The notes: generated by a model from the sequence alone, not told the origin. A stretch of 64,000 bases of DNA from Laburnicola sp. R22_1 (GCA_014281115.1 JACONQ010000009.1:1-64000), one strand, 5' to 3'; shown: positions 32,598 to 45,743, numbered from the stretch's first letter. Made by a program: numbers and translations.

Positions 32598-34976
32598 ATG
32601 GTTGCTCTGACCAAGCCTACCAAGTGGTGGACAGAGTCCTTTGGCAATGTCCAGACGAACCTTCGAGAGATCGATGCGGGTATGGACGTTGAAGCCGTAG
32701 CGGACTGGATCAAGGATTTTGGAGCAACCTCGTGGCTTTGCACTGTCGGTGGAATACAGGCACAATATCCCACCGATCTCACATTCCAAACGCGCAACCC
32801 ACATCTAGCCGAACGACCCAGCGGAGACCTCGTTCGCGATGCAATCAACGCCGCGCATGCCCGTGGCCTCAAATTCCTCGCGCGGATGGATTTTTCAAAA
32901 ATTGCGCCCCACGTGGCTGCCGAGCATCCTGAGTGGTGCTACATGTCACCGACCGGGCAGCTACAAGAACATACTGCTGGCCTTGTGTCAGTATGCCCTT
33001 CAGGGGGTTACTACCAGGAACGCATCTTCGAAATTCTTGCCGAAGTCACGACGCGCTATAAGATCGACGGTATGTTTTTCAACTGGGCCACTATGAATGA
33101 GGAAGACTACTACAAGCATTACCACGGCGTGTGTCACTGCGTGAACTGCCAGAGGCTATGGCACAACTATGCGGGGAACCTCGAGATGCCCAAAGGCCCA
33201 GAGTGCCCAAACTACGGCACTTGGCTGGTCTTTAGCAGAGAGATCATAGATGGCATTACGGCGAGGATCCGGTCTTTTATAGCGGAGAGTTTGCCCAGTG
33301 CGGCACTCATACGGGGCAAGACAGCCGATATCATCTACCAGGAAGCGAATAATGAGATCCATCGAGATTTCTGGCACCATCTTGCGTCCGAGAACGTGAG
33401 CTCATGGATTGCATTTCGACCCGAGGTTCCAGTGCTGGGCAACTCAACTTGCTTCATCGACATGCGGTACCGAATGGCTGGCGAAGAACCTGCGCATTTT
33501 GCACAGTATCTTGTGCAGTGTATCTCCCGCGGAGGCACTCCATCGACGTACATGATGGGAATACCAGGAAAGATCCCATACCCATGTCTCGACGTGGCTA
33601 GCAATATCACCAAGTTCCACCGTGATCACGCGGAGGTATATTCGGGCATGCGACCTTGTGCTTTAACCGGCCTTGTTCGTCCAGATCGCGGGTACATGAA
33701 GGGCAAGGCATACACGAGCGCTCTTTCGGAGTTCCGTGGCCTCTACACGGCAATGCAAGAATTGCAGATCCCCTTCGATGTTATTGCCATGGAACATTTG
33801 CCGAACATTGAAGCAAACGGGAGCATGGATCGATACAAGAACCTGATCCTCCCCGATCTTGGTCATTTGCGAGGTGAATCCGCCACCATCTTTGACAATT
33901 GGGTCAAGCGAGTCGGGGGTACACTGATCGCCACGGGGTCCACAGGGCAGGGAGACGCAGGCCATATTCAGCTGGCGTCGCTTCCCGTTCAGCGTTGCCG
34001 GGCTACCGTGAGCGACGGGCGTTCGCTGTGGTCTTCTTACGTTGTCCCGCCTCAAAAAGCTCGCGGCATTCATTATTACACCGGCCCTACTATTCTTATC
34101 CATGGCGCGTCGTACTACTTTGACTGGAAGCCGGAAAGCAGCACTGAATACAAGATACTGGCTCGCGCTCCCTTTGCTCCACCAGAAAAGGCGTTTGGTA
34201 ACATCCAGATCGACCAACCGGGCTTTGGGTCAGCCGAATACGGTTCTGGAAAGGGAGTCACAATACCATTTACCATTGGCCGAGGATATCGCGAGACGGG
34301 TCTTACCTGTGGCCGAGACCTTTTCTTGCACGTCTTCAAGCAGCACTGCGTCCATGAGTCCCTCACGTTCCGTATCGCAGAGCAAGTTGAGGTTACCTTG
34401 AATCAAACAGGCGACAAGACGGTGGTGCATCTTGTGAACATGTCGGGCGCCCGCAGGCTGAATTTCGGCACGCATATGCCTATAGCTGGGGGTACGATCG
34501 GCGTCTCGAACAACACAGAGGGAGTCAAAGCCCGAGCTTTGGTGACCGGGGAAGATCTAAGCCCTGTTGGGGGCGTATTGCAGTTGCCCACATTGGACTT
34601 GTTCGAAGTGATAGTCATTGAGGGTTTGGCGGCGAGAGATGCTACTGGAGTCGAGGTCCCGATGGCCCAGGGAATGATGGCAAATGAGCAGACGGGTTTG
34701 AATGGGGGAGACCACGGCACAGACAACGCGACCAACGGTGTAGCAACGACGGAGGTCCCAGCAGAGTTGTCAGTTTCTGGTGGATCCCATCTTACGAATG
34801 GCTCTTCCACCCCGAACGGTTCTTTGGTCACCGACGCGCCTTCTCTCCCGATTGATTTTTCCGGTCCAAATGGTTTTTCAGCCCCGAGCGGTTCTCCTGA
34901 CACAAACGGTGCCCCTCTCTCCAATGGCTCTTCCATTATCAACGGCTCGTCTATGGTAAACGGGTCATCGTATTAG
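32598..34976 (+). CDS. Intronless GHL6-like glycosyl hydrolase (GH-A fold, beta-galactosidase-like), 792 aa
   Basis: One uninterrupted frame from ATG 32598 (MVALTKPTKWW; an upstream TTG is not a start in fungi) to TAG 34974-34976. The first ~350 residues look like a TIM barrel of the hypothetical glycosyl hydrolase 6 type (GHL6): GLKFLARMDFSKIAP, PEWCYMSPTG, YKIDGMFFNWATM, then a Cys cluster VCHCVNCQRLW and DIIYQEANNE. Next is a flavodoxin-like segment resembling the beta-galactosidase trimerisation domain (LILPDLGHLRGE, VGGTLIATGSTGQGD) and a C-terminal beta domain (VEVTLNQTGDKTVVHLVNMSG). The last ~75 residues are low complexity with repeated NGSS/NGS. No signal peptide, so probably intracellular or unconventional. 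Absence of introns among intron-rich neighbours suggests bacterial origin. Substrate unknown. Confidence 0.8.
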   Translation: MVALTKPTKWWTESFGNVQTNLREIDAGMDVEAVADWIKDFGATSWLCTVGGIQAQYPTDLTFQTRNPHLAERPSGDLVRDAINAAHARGLKFLARMDFSKIAPHVAAEHPEWCYMSPTGQLQEHTAGLVSVCPSGGYYQERIFEILAEVTTRYKIDGMFFNWATMNEEDYYKHYHGVCHCVNCQRLWHNYAGNLEMPKGPECPNYGTWLVFSREIIDGITARIRSFIAESLPSAALIRGKTADIIYQEANNEIHRDFWHHLASENVSSWIAFRPEVPVLGNSTCFIDMRYRMAGEEPAHFAQYLVQCISRGGTPSTYMMGIPGKIPYPCLDVASNITKFHRDHAEVYSGMRPCALTGLVRPDRGYMKGKAYTSALSEFRGLYTAMQELQIPFDVIAMEHLPNIEANGSMDRYKNLILPDLGHLRGESATIFDNWVKRVGGTLIATGSTGQGDAGHIQLASLPVQRCRATVSDGRSLWSSYVVPPQKARGIHYYTGPTILIHGASYYFDWKPESSTEYKILARAPFAPPEKAFGNIQIDQPGFGSAEYGSGKGVTIPFTIGRGYRETGLTCGRDLFLHVFKQHCVHESLTFRIAEQVEVTLNQTGDKTVVHLVNMSGARRLNFGTHMPIAGGTIGVSNNTEGVKARALVTGEDLSPVGGVLQLPTLDLFEVIVIEGLAARDATGVEVPMAQGMMANEQTGLNGGDHGTDNATNGVATTEVPAELSVSGGSHLTNGSSTPNGSLVTDAPSLPIDFSGPNGFSAPSGSPDTNGAPLSNGSSIINGSSMVNGSSY

Positions 34977-35340
34977 AGCAGTGTTTCTTTTTCCATCGGT
35001 TCTATCTTTTAGAATAGTCTGCTATACATACAAATCACTATGAATTAAGCGCAGCTAGCTATTTCCCCTAGGCTGATTAGTATTTTAATGTGGTCTTTAT
35101 TAGATTTATTAAGTACTCTATTAAGTCTTATATTGTGTATAGTTTAAAGTTAATAATTATATTAATTATTTAAGATTACTTTCTTTATTACTAGTTTAGG
35201 ATATTTTAAATTTAGCTTTTTTAATATATATATCTTTATCTTAATACTTTATTATTATTATTAAGCTTATAGTTTTTATTCTTTTTAATAATAGTAGAAA
35301 AAGTAGCTTTTAATCTTTAAATATACGCGTAATTAATATA

Positions 35341-35450
35341 GTGTTAATTTAATCTAGCTAGGCATAGAATAATAAATATTTTTATCTTAATAAAAGAACA
35401 GTAGAGCACTCTACTTAGTAATTAAAAAGAGTATAAAAAGATAATTATAG
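35341..35450 (+). repeat. Hairpin repeat copy 1
   Basis: GTTAATTTAATCTAG...AATAATAAA...TTTTTATCTTAA then AGTAGAGCACTCTACTTAGT and AATTAAAAAGAGTATAAAAA. Diverged full-length copy. Confidence 0.8.
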
Positions 35451-35712
35451 TGTAATTAATACTTTAATAATAATTACTTACTATTTTTATAGACTGTTAT
35501 TTAATCTATCTAATAGTCGGATAATAAAGACTATAATCTAAAATAGTTTAATAGAAATTTTATTATATAGTAATATAATAGTTTATTATTTATATCTTAT
35601 TATAAATAATAATAATTATTCTTAGATTACTCTATATTGCGTCGCGTTACTATATGTATATATTATTTTATTATTAATTCTTTTAAAGAACTTAGTTTAT
35701 ATTATTACTCTG

Positions 35713-36079
35713 TTATTATTATAGTATTATAGTATTATTACTGTATTATTATTGTATTATTATTGCATTATTATTGCATTATTATTGTATTATTATTGTA
35801 TTATTATTATTTTATTATTTTATTATTATTATTCTATTATTATTATTATTATTTTATTATTATTTTATTATTATTTTATTATTATTTTATTATTATTTTA
35901 TTATTATTTTATTAATATTATTTTATTATTATTATTTTATTATTATTATTTTATTATTATTATTTTATTATTATTATTTTATTATTATTATTTTATTATT
36001 ATTATTTTATTATTATTATTTTATTATTATTATTTTATTATTATTATTTTATTATTATTATTTTATTATTATTATTTTT
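35713..36079. repeat. ATT/ATTTT microsatellite
   Basis: Continuous TTA units that turn into a higher-order TTATTATTATTT repeat. Long open frames across it (Tyr/Ile/Leu only) are artefacts. Confidence 0.95.
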
Positions 36080-36519
36080 AATAGTAGTTAACTATACATA
36101 CTATATATACTATACTATTACTATTATATAATTATTTATATAGTAGCTATAGGCCAACTTTCTTAAGCTAGATAATTTAGAAATATATTTATACTTAGCG
36201 TAGATTTAGTAGGTCTCTTAAGTACTATATACCTATTTTTTTAAATATACCTTTTAATATCTTAGTATATTATAGTATTACTACTTTATTAATAGATATA
36301 CTCTTTAGCTTAGCTATTTTAGTAGGTGTAAAAGTAGAGCGAATTAATTTCTAAAGTAATTTTAATATGGTATAAAGAGAAGGTAAAGAATATAATAAGT
36401 AAGTATTACTAGATATTTAAACCTATAGTATAAACCTATAGAAAACTAGTTAATAGTTAATAGTTTTATTTATAGTAATATATTATATATACTTATAGCT
36501 TATAAGTATAGAGTAATTA

Positions 36520-36560
<41 letters not shown>

Positions 36561-36805
36561 TATTTCTATTTTTATAACTAAAGGGTTTCTAATAAAAATA
36601 TTATAATAATACTAAATATCTCTTCTACTATTATATATATAAAAAAGCGTTTTAAGATATTAATAAAAAGAGGTTAGAGTATTAGCCTAAGCTTACTAAG
36701 TAAGTATATATATATATAGTGCGCTAAAATATTATTATATAATATATAATTATTATAGCTAGCTAATATTTCTTTTCATAAGAATAGTCTAGTAAATATA
36801 AAAAA

Positions 36806-36890
36806 TAATTATCTTAAATAATATAATAAAAAAGTAGAGCCCTCTACTTAGTAATTAAAAAGAGTATAAAAAAGTAATTATAAAAAAGTG
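36806..36890 (+). repeat. Hairpin repeat copy 2, partial
   Basis: Starts at ATTATCTTAAATAATATAAT and continues through AGTAGAGCCCTCTACTTAGT into AATTAAAAAGAGTATAAAA. Confidence 0.8.
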
Positions 36891-36960
36891 GTACTCTTTT
36901 TGTTAAAAAAATTAAGTAAAAATAATTTAAACTTATAGGTTTATTTTATAATATTTATAA

Positions 36961-37070
36961 TTATATTTTTATACTCTTTTTAATTACTAAGTAAAAGACT
37001 CAAGTTTTTTTATTATATTATTTAAGATAAAAGCCTTTATTATTCTACTTTTAGATAGTTAATTAATAAT
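36961..37070 (-). repeat. Hairpin repeat copy 3, inverted
   Basis: Reverse orientation: TATACTCTTTTTAATTACTAAGT, then ATTATATTATTTAAGATAAA and AGCCTTTATTATTCTACTTTT. Confidence 0.8.
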
Positions 37071-37090
37071 ATATATATATAGAGTATATA

Positions 37091-37210
37091 GTGTTAATTT
37101 ATTTATTTAAAGGTAGAATAATAAAGACTTTTATTTTATATAATATAATAACAATAGTAAAGCCTTTTACTTAGTAATTAAAAAGAGTGTAAAAGGTAAT
37201 TATAAAAATA
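37091..37210 (+). repeat. Hairpin repeat copy 4
   Basis: GTTAATTTATTTATTTAAAG, GTAGAATAATAAAGACTTTT, ACTTAGTAATTAAAAAGAGT. It lies back-to-back with the inverted copy 3. Confidence 0.8.
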
Positions 37211-37407
37211 TAGAGTATACAAAAGTAATAAAGAAATGTATTAATAAAATTAGAATTATTATATTAATTATAAATTATTTTTACTAGGTAGAAGGCTTTG
37301 CTTTTTATATTATATTATTTAGAGTTAGCTTACTAAATATCTTTTTAATTCTTTTTTAGTTTAAGATTAAAATAAATTAAAATAAAAAGTTATTATGTAC
37401 TACTATA

Positions 37408-39271
37408 ACGTAGTTCACCAGCGAGTAACCCACACTAGTAAGCGCGCCACCTTTGCCAAGACCCCACCATTACCAACAATACCATTATAATACAACCACC
37501 TACCATGTCTTCTAAGCCATCTAATAAAGCTTGGTTACTTATTGCTATTAGAGCTATTAAACAAGACCTAAATCTTATAAAGCGAGTAGCAGCAGGGCTA
37601 TATAACGTTAATTGTAGAACGCTTAATCGAAGACGTAACAAAACAACTACACGACGCGATAACCCACCTAAATTAAAGAATTTTACTCTCCTTAAAGAGC
37701 AGGCGCTTATTAATTGTATAATCGAGCTAGACAGGCGTAGATTCCCTCCTACGAAGCTTATAATTCGCACAATGGCTAATTCACTACGTTTACAGAGAGA
37801 AAAGCTACCTATTAGCATTAACTAGACAGACAGGTTTATTAAGCGCAGACGTAAAGTTAAAACGCGTTAGTCTTAGTTATATAACAACTAGAGGGTATAA
37901 TAGGAAGATCCTAAGGTTATAAACGCGTAGTTTAAGCTTGTAGAGGGCATTAAAGTTAAGTACAGCATTATAGATAAGGACATCTACAACTTTAATAAAT
38001 TAGGCTTCCTAATAGGGGTTATAAGGTCTTAGCTTGTGGTTACTACATTAGAGAGGCGTGCGAAACCCAAATTAATATAGCTAGGCAACCGCTAGTAGAT
38101 TATAGTAATCTAGGGTATCTGCGCTACTAGATAGGCAATCTCTTCCTTTATTATCTACGCCAGCAAGCGTCACATCTCCACCTAGTACGAAGACGCGTTA
38201 ATTCCTAGCGATTGGGTAATTGCTGTTAGCGAGAACAGCTAGACAAATAACAAGCTTAGTATCGTGTAGTTAAAATACTTTAACGCGCATATAAAGGGAC
38301 GCGCCAAAGGAACCTATTAGCTGCTAGTTATTAACAGCTATAAGAGCTATAACTTAATTAAGTTCTAGGATTACTACAAGGAATATAAGATTATTACTCT
38401 CTATATACTACTATATTTGTCACACCTACTACAGCTGCTAGATATGGGCTGTTTTTCCCCACTAAAGAAGGCATATAGTGCTAAGATCTTAGGCTTGGCG
38501 CGTTGGCTAATAACCTATATTACAAAGATTAAGTTCCTTCTAGCCTTTAAAACCGCGTTTTTAAAGGTTTTCTCTGTAGAGATAATTAAGAGTAGTTTTC
38601 GCAGTGCTAGGCTAGTCCTATTAAATCCAGAGGAGGTGTTGCAGCACCTTAATATCCGCATCCGTACACCTAGTCTGTCTATTAAAGAGCCTACCACCTA
38701 GGAGTCTAAAACACCAAGTAATCTACGCGAATTTAAGGCGTAATCAACACTAGTTCGCAAGAGAATTAGAGATCACTTTGATTTATTACTAACTTTAACT
38801 ATGCAGGTGCTTAAGAAGCTTAAAAAAGACGCTCTAAATGCAATATATAGTTAGGTACTAGTGTTAAATAAAATTGCAGGCCTTCGCAAGACAATTAAGG
38901 AGACTATAAGGCGAAAATTGCGTAAAAGGAGGTATATCCAGCATTAGAGATTACTTATAGTAGCAGAGGGATCTTAGCTAGCCACTTCTAAGGACGCTAG
39001 TAGATAGAAGAAGGGTAAATAGTTATTAGGTACTAGTCGCGCTGCAATAGAGCTATTAACTTAACAGTATTGTGGCATTTATAGGCAACCTAGACACAAT
39101 ACACAAACCTGCTAGGGAGTTAAAGAGGAAGAATCTAAATTAAATATATTAACTTAGTATATATTTTTAAGTAGTGTTGCGACGTAGTCTAATAATAAAT
39201 AAAATGGTTTGGTGGGGTCTTGGCAAAGGTGGCGCGCTTACTAGTGTGGGTTACTCGCTAGTGAACCACGT
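37408..39271 (+). mobile_element. Fot1/pogo-type DNA transposon family 2, copy 1 (complete length, dead)
   Basis: The 1,864 bp element has TA on both sides and inverted repeats of about 63 bp starting ACGTAGTTCACCAGCGAGTA. The transposase starts at ATG 37505 (MSSKPSNKAWLLIAIRAIKQ), with a psq/CENP-B-like N-terminus and then the DDE region. Conserved marks are visible but mutated: YNFNKLGFLIG (F-D-E expected), PYLSHLLQLLDMGCFSPLKK. About 20 TAG/TAA stops interrupt it. Its sequence at 37483-37487 (CATTA) is the empty version of the site where the copia element landed in copy 2. Stops and Asp losses fit CpA/TpG RIP. Confidence 0.92.
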
Positions 39272-39390
39272 TATATAGTATTTAGTATTTCTTTCTTAGA
39301 GTTAATCTATAATATTATATAATTCTAGACTAGCTATTTAACTAACTATTATATTACGTAGTTAATAATTTCTTTAATAATATTTTTACA

Positions 39391-39632
<242 letters not shown>

Positions 39633-39980
39633 ATTATTATAATAATTATAATAGTAACTAAATTAATTATTTTATTGCTCTTTTATAGTAGATTTCTTTT
39701 TATAACTAGTAAGTTATATACTACTTTTTAGAATCTTACTACTACTACCTATTTGCCTTATACTTTTACTACTACTACTTACCTTTACTTTTATTACTTA
39801 TAATTTTCTATCTTAATAGCACTTTAAATAATTACCACTATATTAATAAGCTTTATATATTATTATTATATCTTTAGTATTATTTATATTATAATAAACA
39901 CCTTTTTTTACTTTAGTTTTTACTCTTATAGTTTTTATTATCTTTATTATTAACTATATTTTTATACTTTTATAGTATAT

Positions 39981-40100
39981 AGTGTTAAACTAACTACCTA
40001 AGAGTAGTATAATAAAGGCTTTTATCTTTAATAATATAATAAGAAAAGTAAAGCCCCTACTTAGTAATTAAAATAGCGTAAAAAGGTAATTATAAAAATA
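39981..40100 (+). repeat. Hairpin repeat copy 5
   Basis: GTTAAACTAACTACCTAAGAG, AATAATAAAGGCTTTTATC pattern, AGTAAAGCCCCTACTTAGTA, ending GGTAATTATAAAAA. Confidence 0.85.
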
Positions 40101-40420
40101 CAGCTTTTATAATATAATTTTTATATTATACTATTATTATATTATAAAGACTATATTTGTTTAATAATATTTAAATACTAAAAAGTGCTTTATACTTTAG
40201 AATTTAAATGTATAAGGTATAGCAAATTAGCTTAAAGATATTACTAATAAAGTTCTTAAAAATAAGCTTTAAAAATTCTTTTAATAATTCTTTTAGTTAT
40301 ATAAGGTTACTAAATCTCTAGAAATTATTTTTAACTTTATCTAGCTAGTTATCTATACCCAACTAAATTTAATAATAGTTATATTACTATAGATTATAAT
40401 ATTAAAATGATTTCTTCTAG

Positions 40421-40613
40421 ATAGAAGTATAAACTATCTCTACTTATTTAGTTTTTAAGTAGCCCTATTATATTTAATTACTACATTTTTTATTATATTA
40501 CTAGCGCCTATATAATATAATATTATATAATATTATATATAAGTGCTAAGCTCTAGAACTAGAGTGTGTTAAAGTTTTTCTAATGTCTTCCTCTAGCTTC
40601 TAAGATAACTAAC
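40421..40613. repeat. Segmental duplication, left part (matches 60178-60372)
   Basis: TTTCTTCTAGATAGAAGTAT to GATAACTAAC matches the 60.2 kb region almost base for base. Copia element A splits this copy at CTAAC. Confidence 0.85.
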
Positions 40614-40848
40614 TGTCAGATAGACGGTCACTGTGCATTCTAGTAATAATCTCTCTGTGAAATACACTAAGGAGGCTGGCGCACTACTATTTTGCATTGC
40701 CCCTATACTATTCTAGATAGTATAAGGGCCTTAGCATAGATAGAAACTTCTCGCGATAGCTAGGCTTCTCCATTATAATAAATCATCATAGTTATTAATT
40801 CTCATTAATATATTATCTTAAAGTGACAGAACACTATTAAATCTAACA
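40614..40848 (+). repeat. 5' LTR of copia A
   Basis: 235 bp. It differs from the 3' LTR at ten positions, all transitions; eight are CpA/TpG-to-TpA and two are CpG-type. Confidence 0.95.
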
Positions 40849-43800
40849 ATTAAGAGCCCTACTACCTTAATCGACCCTAAGAAAAGACAATGTCGCTGTT
40901 AACGCTCCGCGACTTAACAATTGTGTTGACTAATTACACTAACTATACACCATGGCTATAGTAGCTAAAAGCGCAATGCAAGCCAATAGATATATAGCCT
41001 ATTATTAATCTAGACAGAGCCAAACTCCCACGCGAAAAGCCGACACCGCTGTCGCCACTAGAAATAGCGAGTTACTAGCCAATTATCCGCGTAAACAATA
41101 ATAATTAACAGAACCCTTTAACACGCCTATTAGAGCTATTAAACTTAGGCCTTAAGGCATATAAGAAGGATATTAAGTTCTATAAGATATAGCTTAAGGA
41201 CTACAAGATTAAGGATAAAGAATACTAAGAAGAGAGAATAAGTCTTAAGAAAGTAGTTATCTATATCTAATCTACTATATTGCAATACCTGCAACGTAAC
41301 TACTATAAGCCTAGAGAGCAGATCTAAAAATAGATTAAATCTCTAACGCAGACAGTAGGCGTTAATAAGAAAGACAAGCAGAATAGGGCGAGAGCATAAT
41401 ACCTACAGGCTCTTAAGCTAATAAGACAACCCTTAAACTAGGATACCTAGCTAACTAAGTATAATTAGGTAGCTATTAAAGTAGAGACAAACAATATCGC
41501 TAAAGTACAATTAATCCATAATACTATAAAGGACTTCCTAACTACGATTATAAAGGCTGCCCCTACCTAGGGCGTATCCTTTTAAGAAACTAGACGCTAA
41601 GACGCAGATATAATAAGGAAGGAGATAATAAAACACTTTTAAGAATATATGGCAATACTCCACCTAATTAAGGGCAAATAGCATAGGGGCGCCTTTACTG
41701 CTAGTAAGCCATCTCTCGCTACTAGTGGTGTATCCACCCTAGGCACTAATAGGGACGCCTCTTACGCTGCTAAAGACGCGCTATCTTTTACAAATAACTA
41801 ACATAGATAGGGGAGACCTTAACAAAAACAATCCTTTAGTTAAAGTACTATATCTAAGTAGTCCTTAATAGAGGATACAACGGTAGTTAAAGGCAGAAAA
41901 TGCCCTGCTTATAGACAAAGGCATAGTCTAAAAGACTGCTTCTACGCATACCTAGATTATACACCAGAGTGGTTTAGGCCACAACCTAGCTTAATAGACA
42001 TAGTACAATACAGAATCCAAAATAATTTAGATCTATAAGAGGAGATAAGGAAGGTGAAAAGACTAAGGTCTTAAACACCCAGAATTAAACTATCGCATAC
42101 TCCTACTCTAACCCAAATTACTAAGGTTACTAACAATAAATAACTAGATAGTAGATAAATTACTATCCTCTTAGCGAGCTTTAATACTATTGCATCTTCC
42201 TACTACTTAGACCCAAATACCTATCTACTACGTTACTCCGCAATCCTTAATTCTGGAATAACATGCCACATCTTTAACAATATTAACTGTTTTGTTATAA
42301 TGCGACCACTATCGCCAGGAGACTTTATATAGGCGGGATTATTACGAGTTTAGATAAGGGGATATAGGAGTGTCTATCTACACGTTAAGAGCGTACACGG
42401 AAATAGGGTACTAAGACTAGACAACGTTGCCTACTACCCTAATCTACTATGTAATCTTATGTCCTTCTAATTACTCCGCAGACAAGGCCTCTAGTAGGAC
42501 ACAAAGGCAGATCTAACAATAATTAAGAGAAGGGATAATATAGTCCTGGCTAACCTTTAAGAACTCTATAGTTAATGGGTACTAGAATACATGCCCGAAC
42601 AAAATCGTACTATACACAATAGTACGTATGCCACACACAAAATCACAACGCGCACTATATAAGGTGCGCAGAAGGCAGACGCTATTATATAGCATAAACA
42701 ACTAGGCTACCCAGGTCCTTAGGCACTAGAACACACTGTAAATTACTATAAGGGGGTGCGCCTTAAAGGACTTACTACAGTCCAATACGACGCCTACGGC
42801 AGATTAAAGCTTAAGCAACAAATTAGACAATAACCTAGGCAAATTAACGACAGTTCTAGTAAGAAAGTCGCTATAGACTTTTACAATTATGAAGATTAGA
42901 GCTTTACTAGTAAGAAAAGCCAGATGCTTATTACTAATTAATTCTTAGGCATAGCTTGGGATTTCTACTTTAAAGATAATTAACTAGCACGAATAATTAT
43001 TAAGTTGCTAAAGGAATTTGTACTATTTATAAAAGTACAATTTAATATAACAGTTAAGGTTATTAAATCTAACAATAAGATCTTTTTAGTTAAATAAGAC
43101 GTTTATAGGTGGTGCGTTAGTAAAGGTATTATTATTAAGCCTTTAGCACCTAATACCCAAGCTTAAAATAGAGAAGCTAAACGCTTAGGGGGTATAATTA
43201 AGGAGAAGAGTTATGCAATACAACTTAACGCCAATCTCCCTTTTAACCTATAGCTAGAAATCACACGAGCGGCTGTATACCTATACAATTAAACTCCGAA
43301 CTACGCTAACTAATAGCAATCACTATATAAAGTATTCTTTATAATAGTTGCTTTCTAAAATAGTATTGTCACTTAACTAAAGAAACTAAACCAGGCTTAC
43401 CTTAGGGCCTATGGCTATAAAGCCTTCGCCTTAACTAACAATACTAAACGCGGTAAGAGTAAGCTCTAAAGGTTAGACCTAAAGGCATAGGTTAGATACC
43501 TAGTAGGCTACTAATTATTAAACATCTGGAGGATATAGATCCTACCACTTAACAAAGTCATTAGTACACGCGACGTTATCTTTAATAAAAATAAGATGTT
43601 CTTAGGTAAAATAGAGAACCTATTAGACAACCTTATGCACAGCACTACTAAAGAGATTGCTATATAGACCTAATTAGTAGAGTTGCCACCTCCACTACCT
43701 AAGTAAGAAAACACTAAATCCTTCTATAAGAATAAGTTAATTACTAACACTCGCAATCGCGAGGATAAAGAAGAAGACCCGCTAGGGTATTACTAAGGGA

Positions 43801-45743
43801 GGAAGATTAATTACACCTACCCAACACTACTAGTAACACCTTTGCCTATCGCATTACTTATCTAATTAATGGCGAGCTTTAAACACAATTAACATAACTA
43901 GTTACCTATTAGATTACCACAGCCAGATTAACGCGCTGTGCTATAGGCAGCCGCTTTCCTAGCAGGTATACAAGTAGGAAGCAGAGGCAAGTATAAGGGG
44001 AAGCCGCTTAACAAAGCTTAATTTAATCGCATGCTCGCAATAGAATAGAAACTCCACTAAAGTTAATTACTAGAACCTCTATCTAGCGGAACACAGATAG
44101 ACAATTACCCGCTATTTAATATGTAGAAGGAGGCCAAGCAGGTATACCTACAAAGCTACAAGGAAATAAAGTCTTAGAGTAAGGTGTCTATTACCCTAGT
44201 GTAATCACGCGGCCACTAAATCCTTAATTATATGTAGGTGTATACTTACAAACTTAATAAACATTATTAATTTCAGAAGTGCAAGGCTAGGTTAGTAGTG
44301 CGCAGAGATTAACAACACTACCTTACTACTCAAGACACCTACACTGCAACCCTTGCAGGACAATTATTTCGCCTAATTATGTCTATGGCAGCTTAATACA
44401 ACCTAGAGCTCAGCTAGTCTAATATTACTAACGCTTTCGTCTATGCGAATCTAGACAGAGAACTCTATATAAGAATGCTGCAAGGTTATATACAACCTGG
44501 CACTATCCTATAGTTACACAAGGCACTGTATAGTCTTTAAATTTCACCACTACTATGGCAGAGAGAATTTACTAGCGCTCTTAGGAATCTTAGTTTTACT
44601 ATAGTCTCTTATAAGCCTTACTATATAATTAAAGATAGTATTATTATCTTCTTCTATATAAACGACCTTATTGTCGCCTACTCTAAAGATTAGAAACACG
44701 CTGCTAACGCAGTAATAGAAAAGATAAGTACACAGTTTATCCTTACTAGTGGTAATAATCTTTAGTGGTTTCTAGGGATTAAAATTGTTAGAGACCGTGC
44801 AAATAGGCAACTCTAGCTGTCCTAGGCGTCCTATATAGACAAGATTAGTCGCCTAATTAACTAACGCGACCTTAAACACAATACCCTAATATCCGCAGTT
44901 AAACTACTACCCTAAGAAGGACTTACTACAAAGGCTAAGATTAATTAATACTAGCGAAAGATCGGATTAATCCTTTACGCTGTAGTAACCACACACCCTA
45001 ATATCACATTCGTAAGCTCTCGATTATCGCGATTCCTATTAAATCCCAGCGAGGAGTATTACAACGCCGCCGACCGCGTACTGCTTTACCTGTCCTCTAC
45101 CCGATTATTAGGGCTACGCTTTAGAGGAGCAGACACTTATAAGGTTGCTAGCAATGCCTTGTTCGCCAACAACACCCTTAATAGAAAGAGCTTATAAGGA
45201 TACATTATTAAGCTGATTAGTAGTCTTGTTGCCTAGAAGGCAAGCAAGCAAGACACAGTCACTACCTTAACAACTAAAGCTAAGTTGCTAGCCCTTTCAC
45301 AAGTTGTAAAAGAGGCACTCTTTACCTCTTAGTTAATTACTAAACTTAAGATTAAACTCTCCCCATTAACAATCACTATTAACTGCGATAATTAACAAAC
45401 TATTCGACTCGTTACTAAAGAAATCGCCAAGTTACAGACTAAGCTTAGGCACGTCGATATATACAATTATTGGCTTCGACAAGAAGTAGCTTATAGAGCT
45501 ATTAAAATCCAATACCAACAGTTAGAAGAAATAGCAGCAGATGGCCTTACAAAGGCTCTGCTAGCTAGAAAATAGGCCAAGTTTGTAAATTAACTTGGAC
45601 TTAAAGACGTTAAGGGTAGAATTACTGACCACGAGGTCGACCTAGACAAATTAGAACAAAGGATAGAAGCTTTTGGACTATGAGCAATAGTACAGCTACG
45701 AAGAATTGGGTCCAGCTTAGGATGGCTCCAAGCTAAGGGGGTG

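Larger units (their letters stand above)
34977..37407. other. AT-rich RIP-like block with dispersed repeats
   Basis: Composition drops to nearly pure A/T right after the hydrolase stop codon. It contains several hairpin-bearing repeat copies (listed separately), a microsatellite at 35713-36079 and (AT)n at 36521-36556. No gene. Confidence 0.75.

Noticed and set aside
35752..36091. Two ~105-residue Tyr/Ile/Leu 'membrane proteins'
   Set aside because: Translation of an ATT microsatellite.
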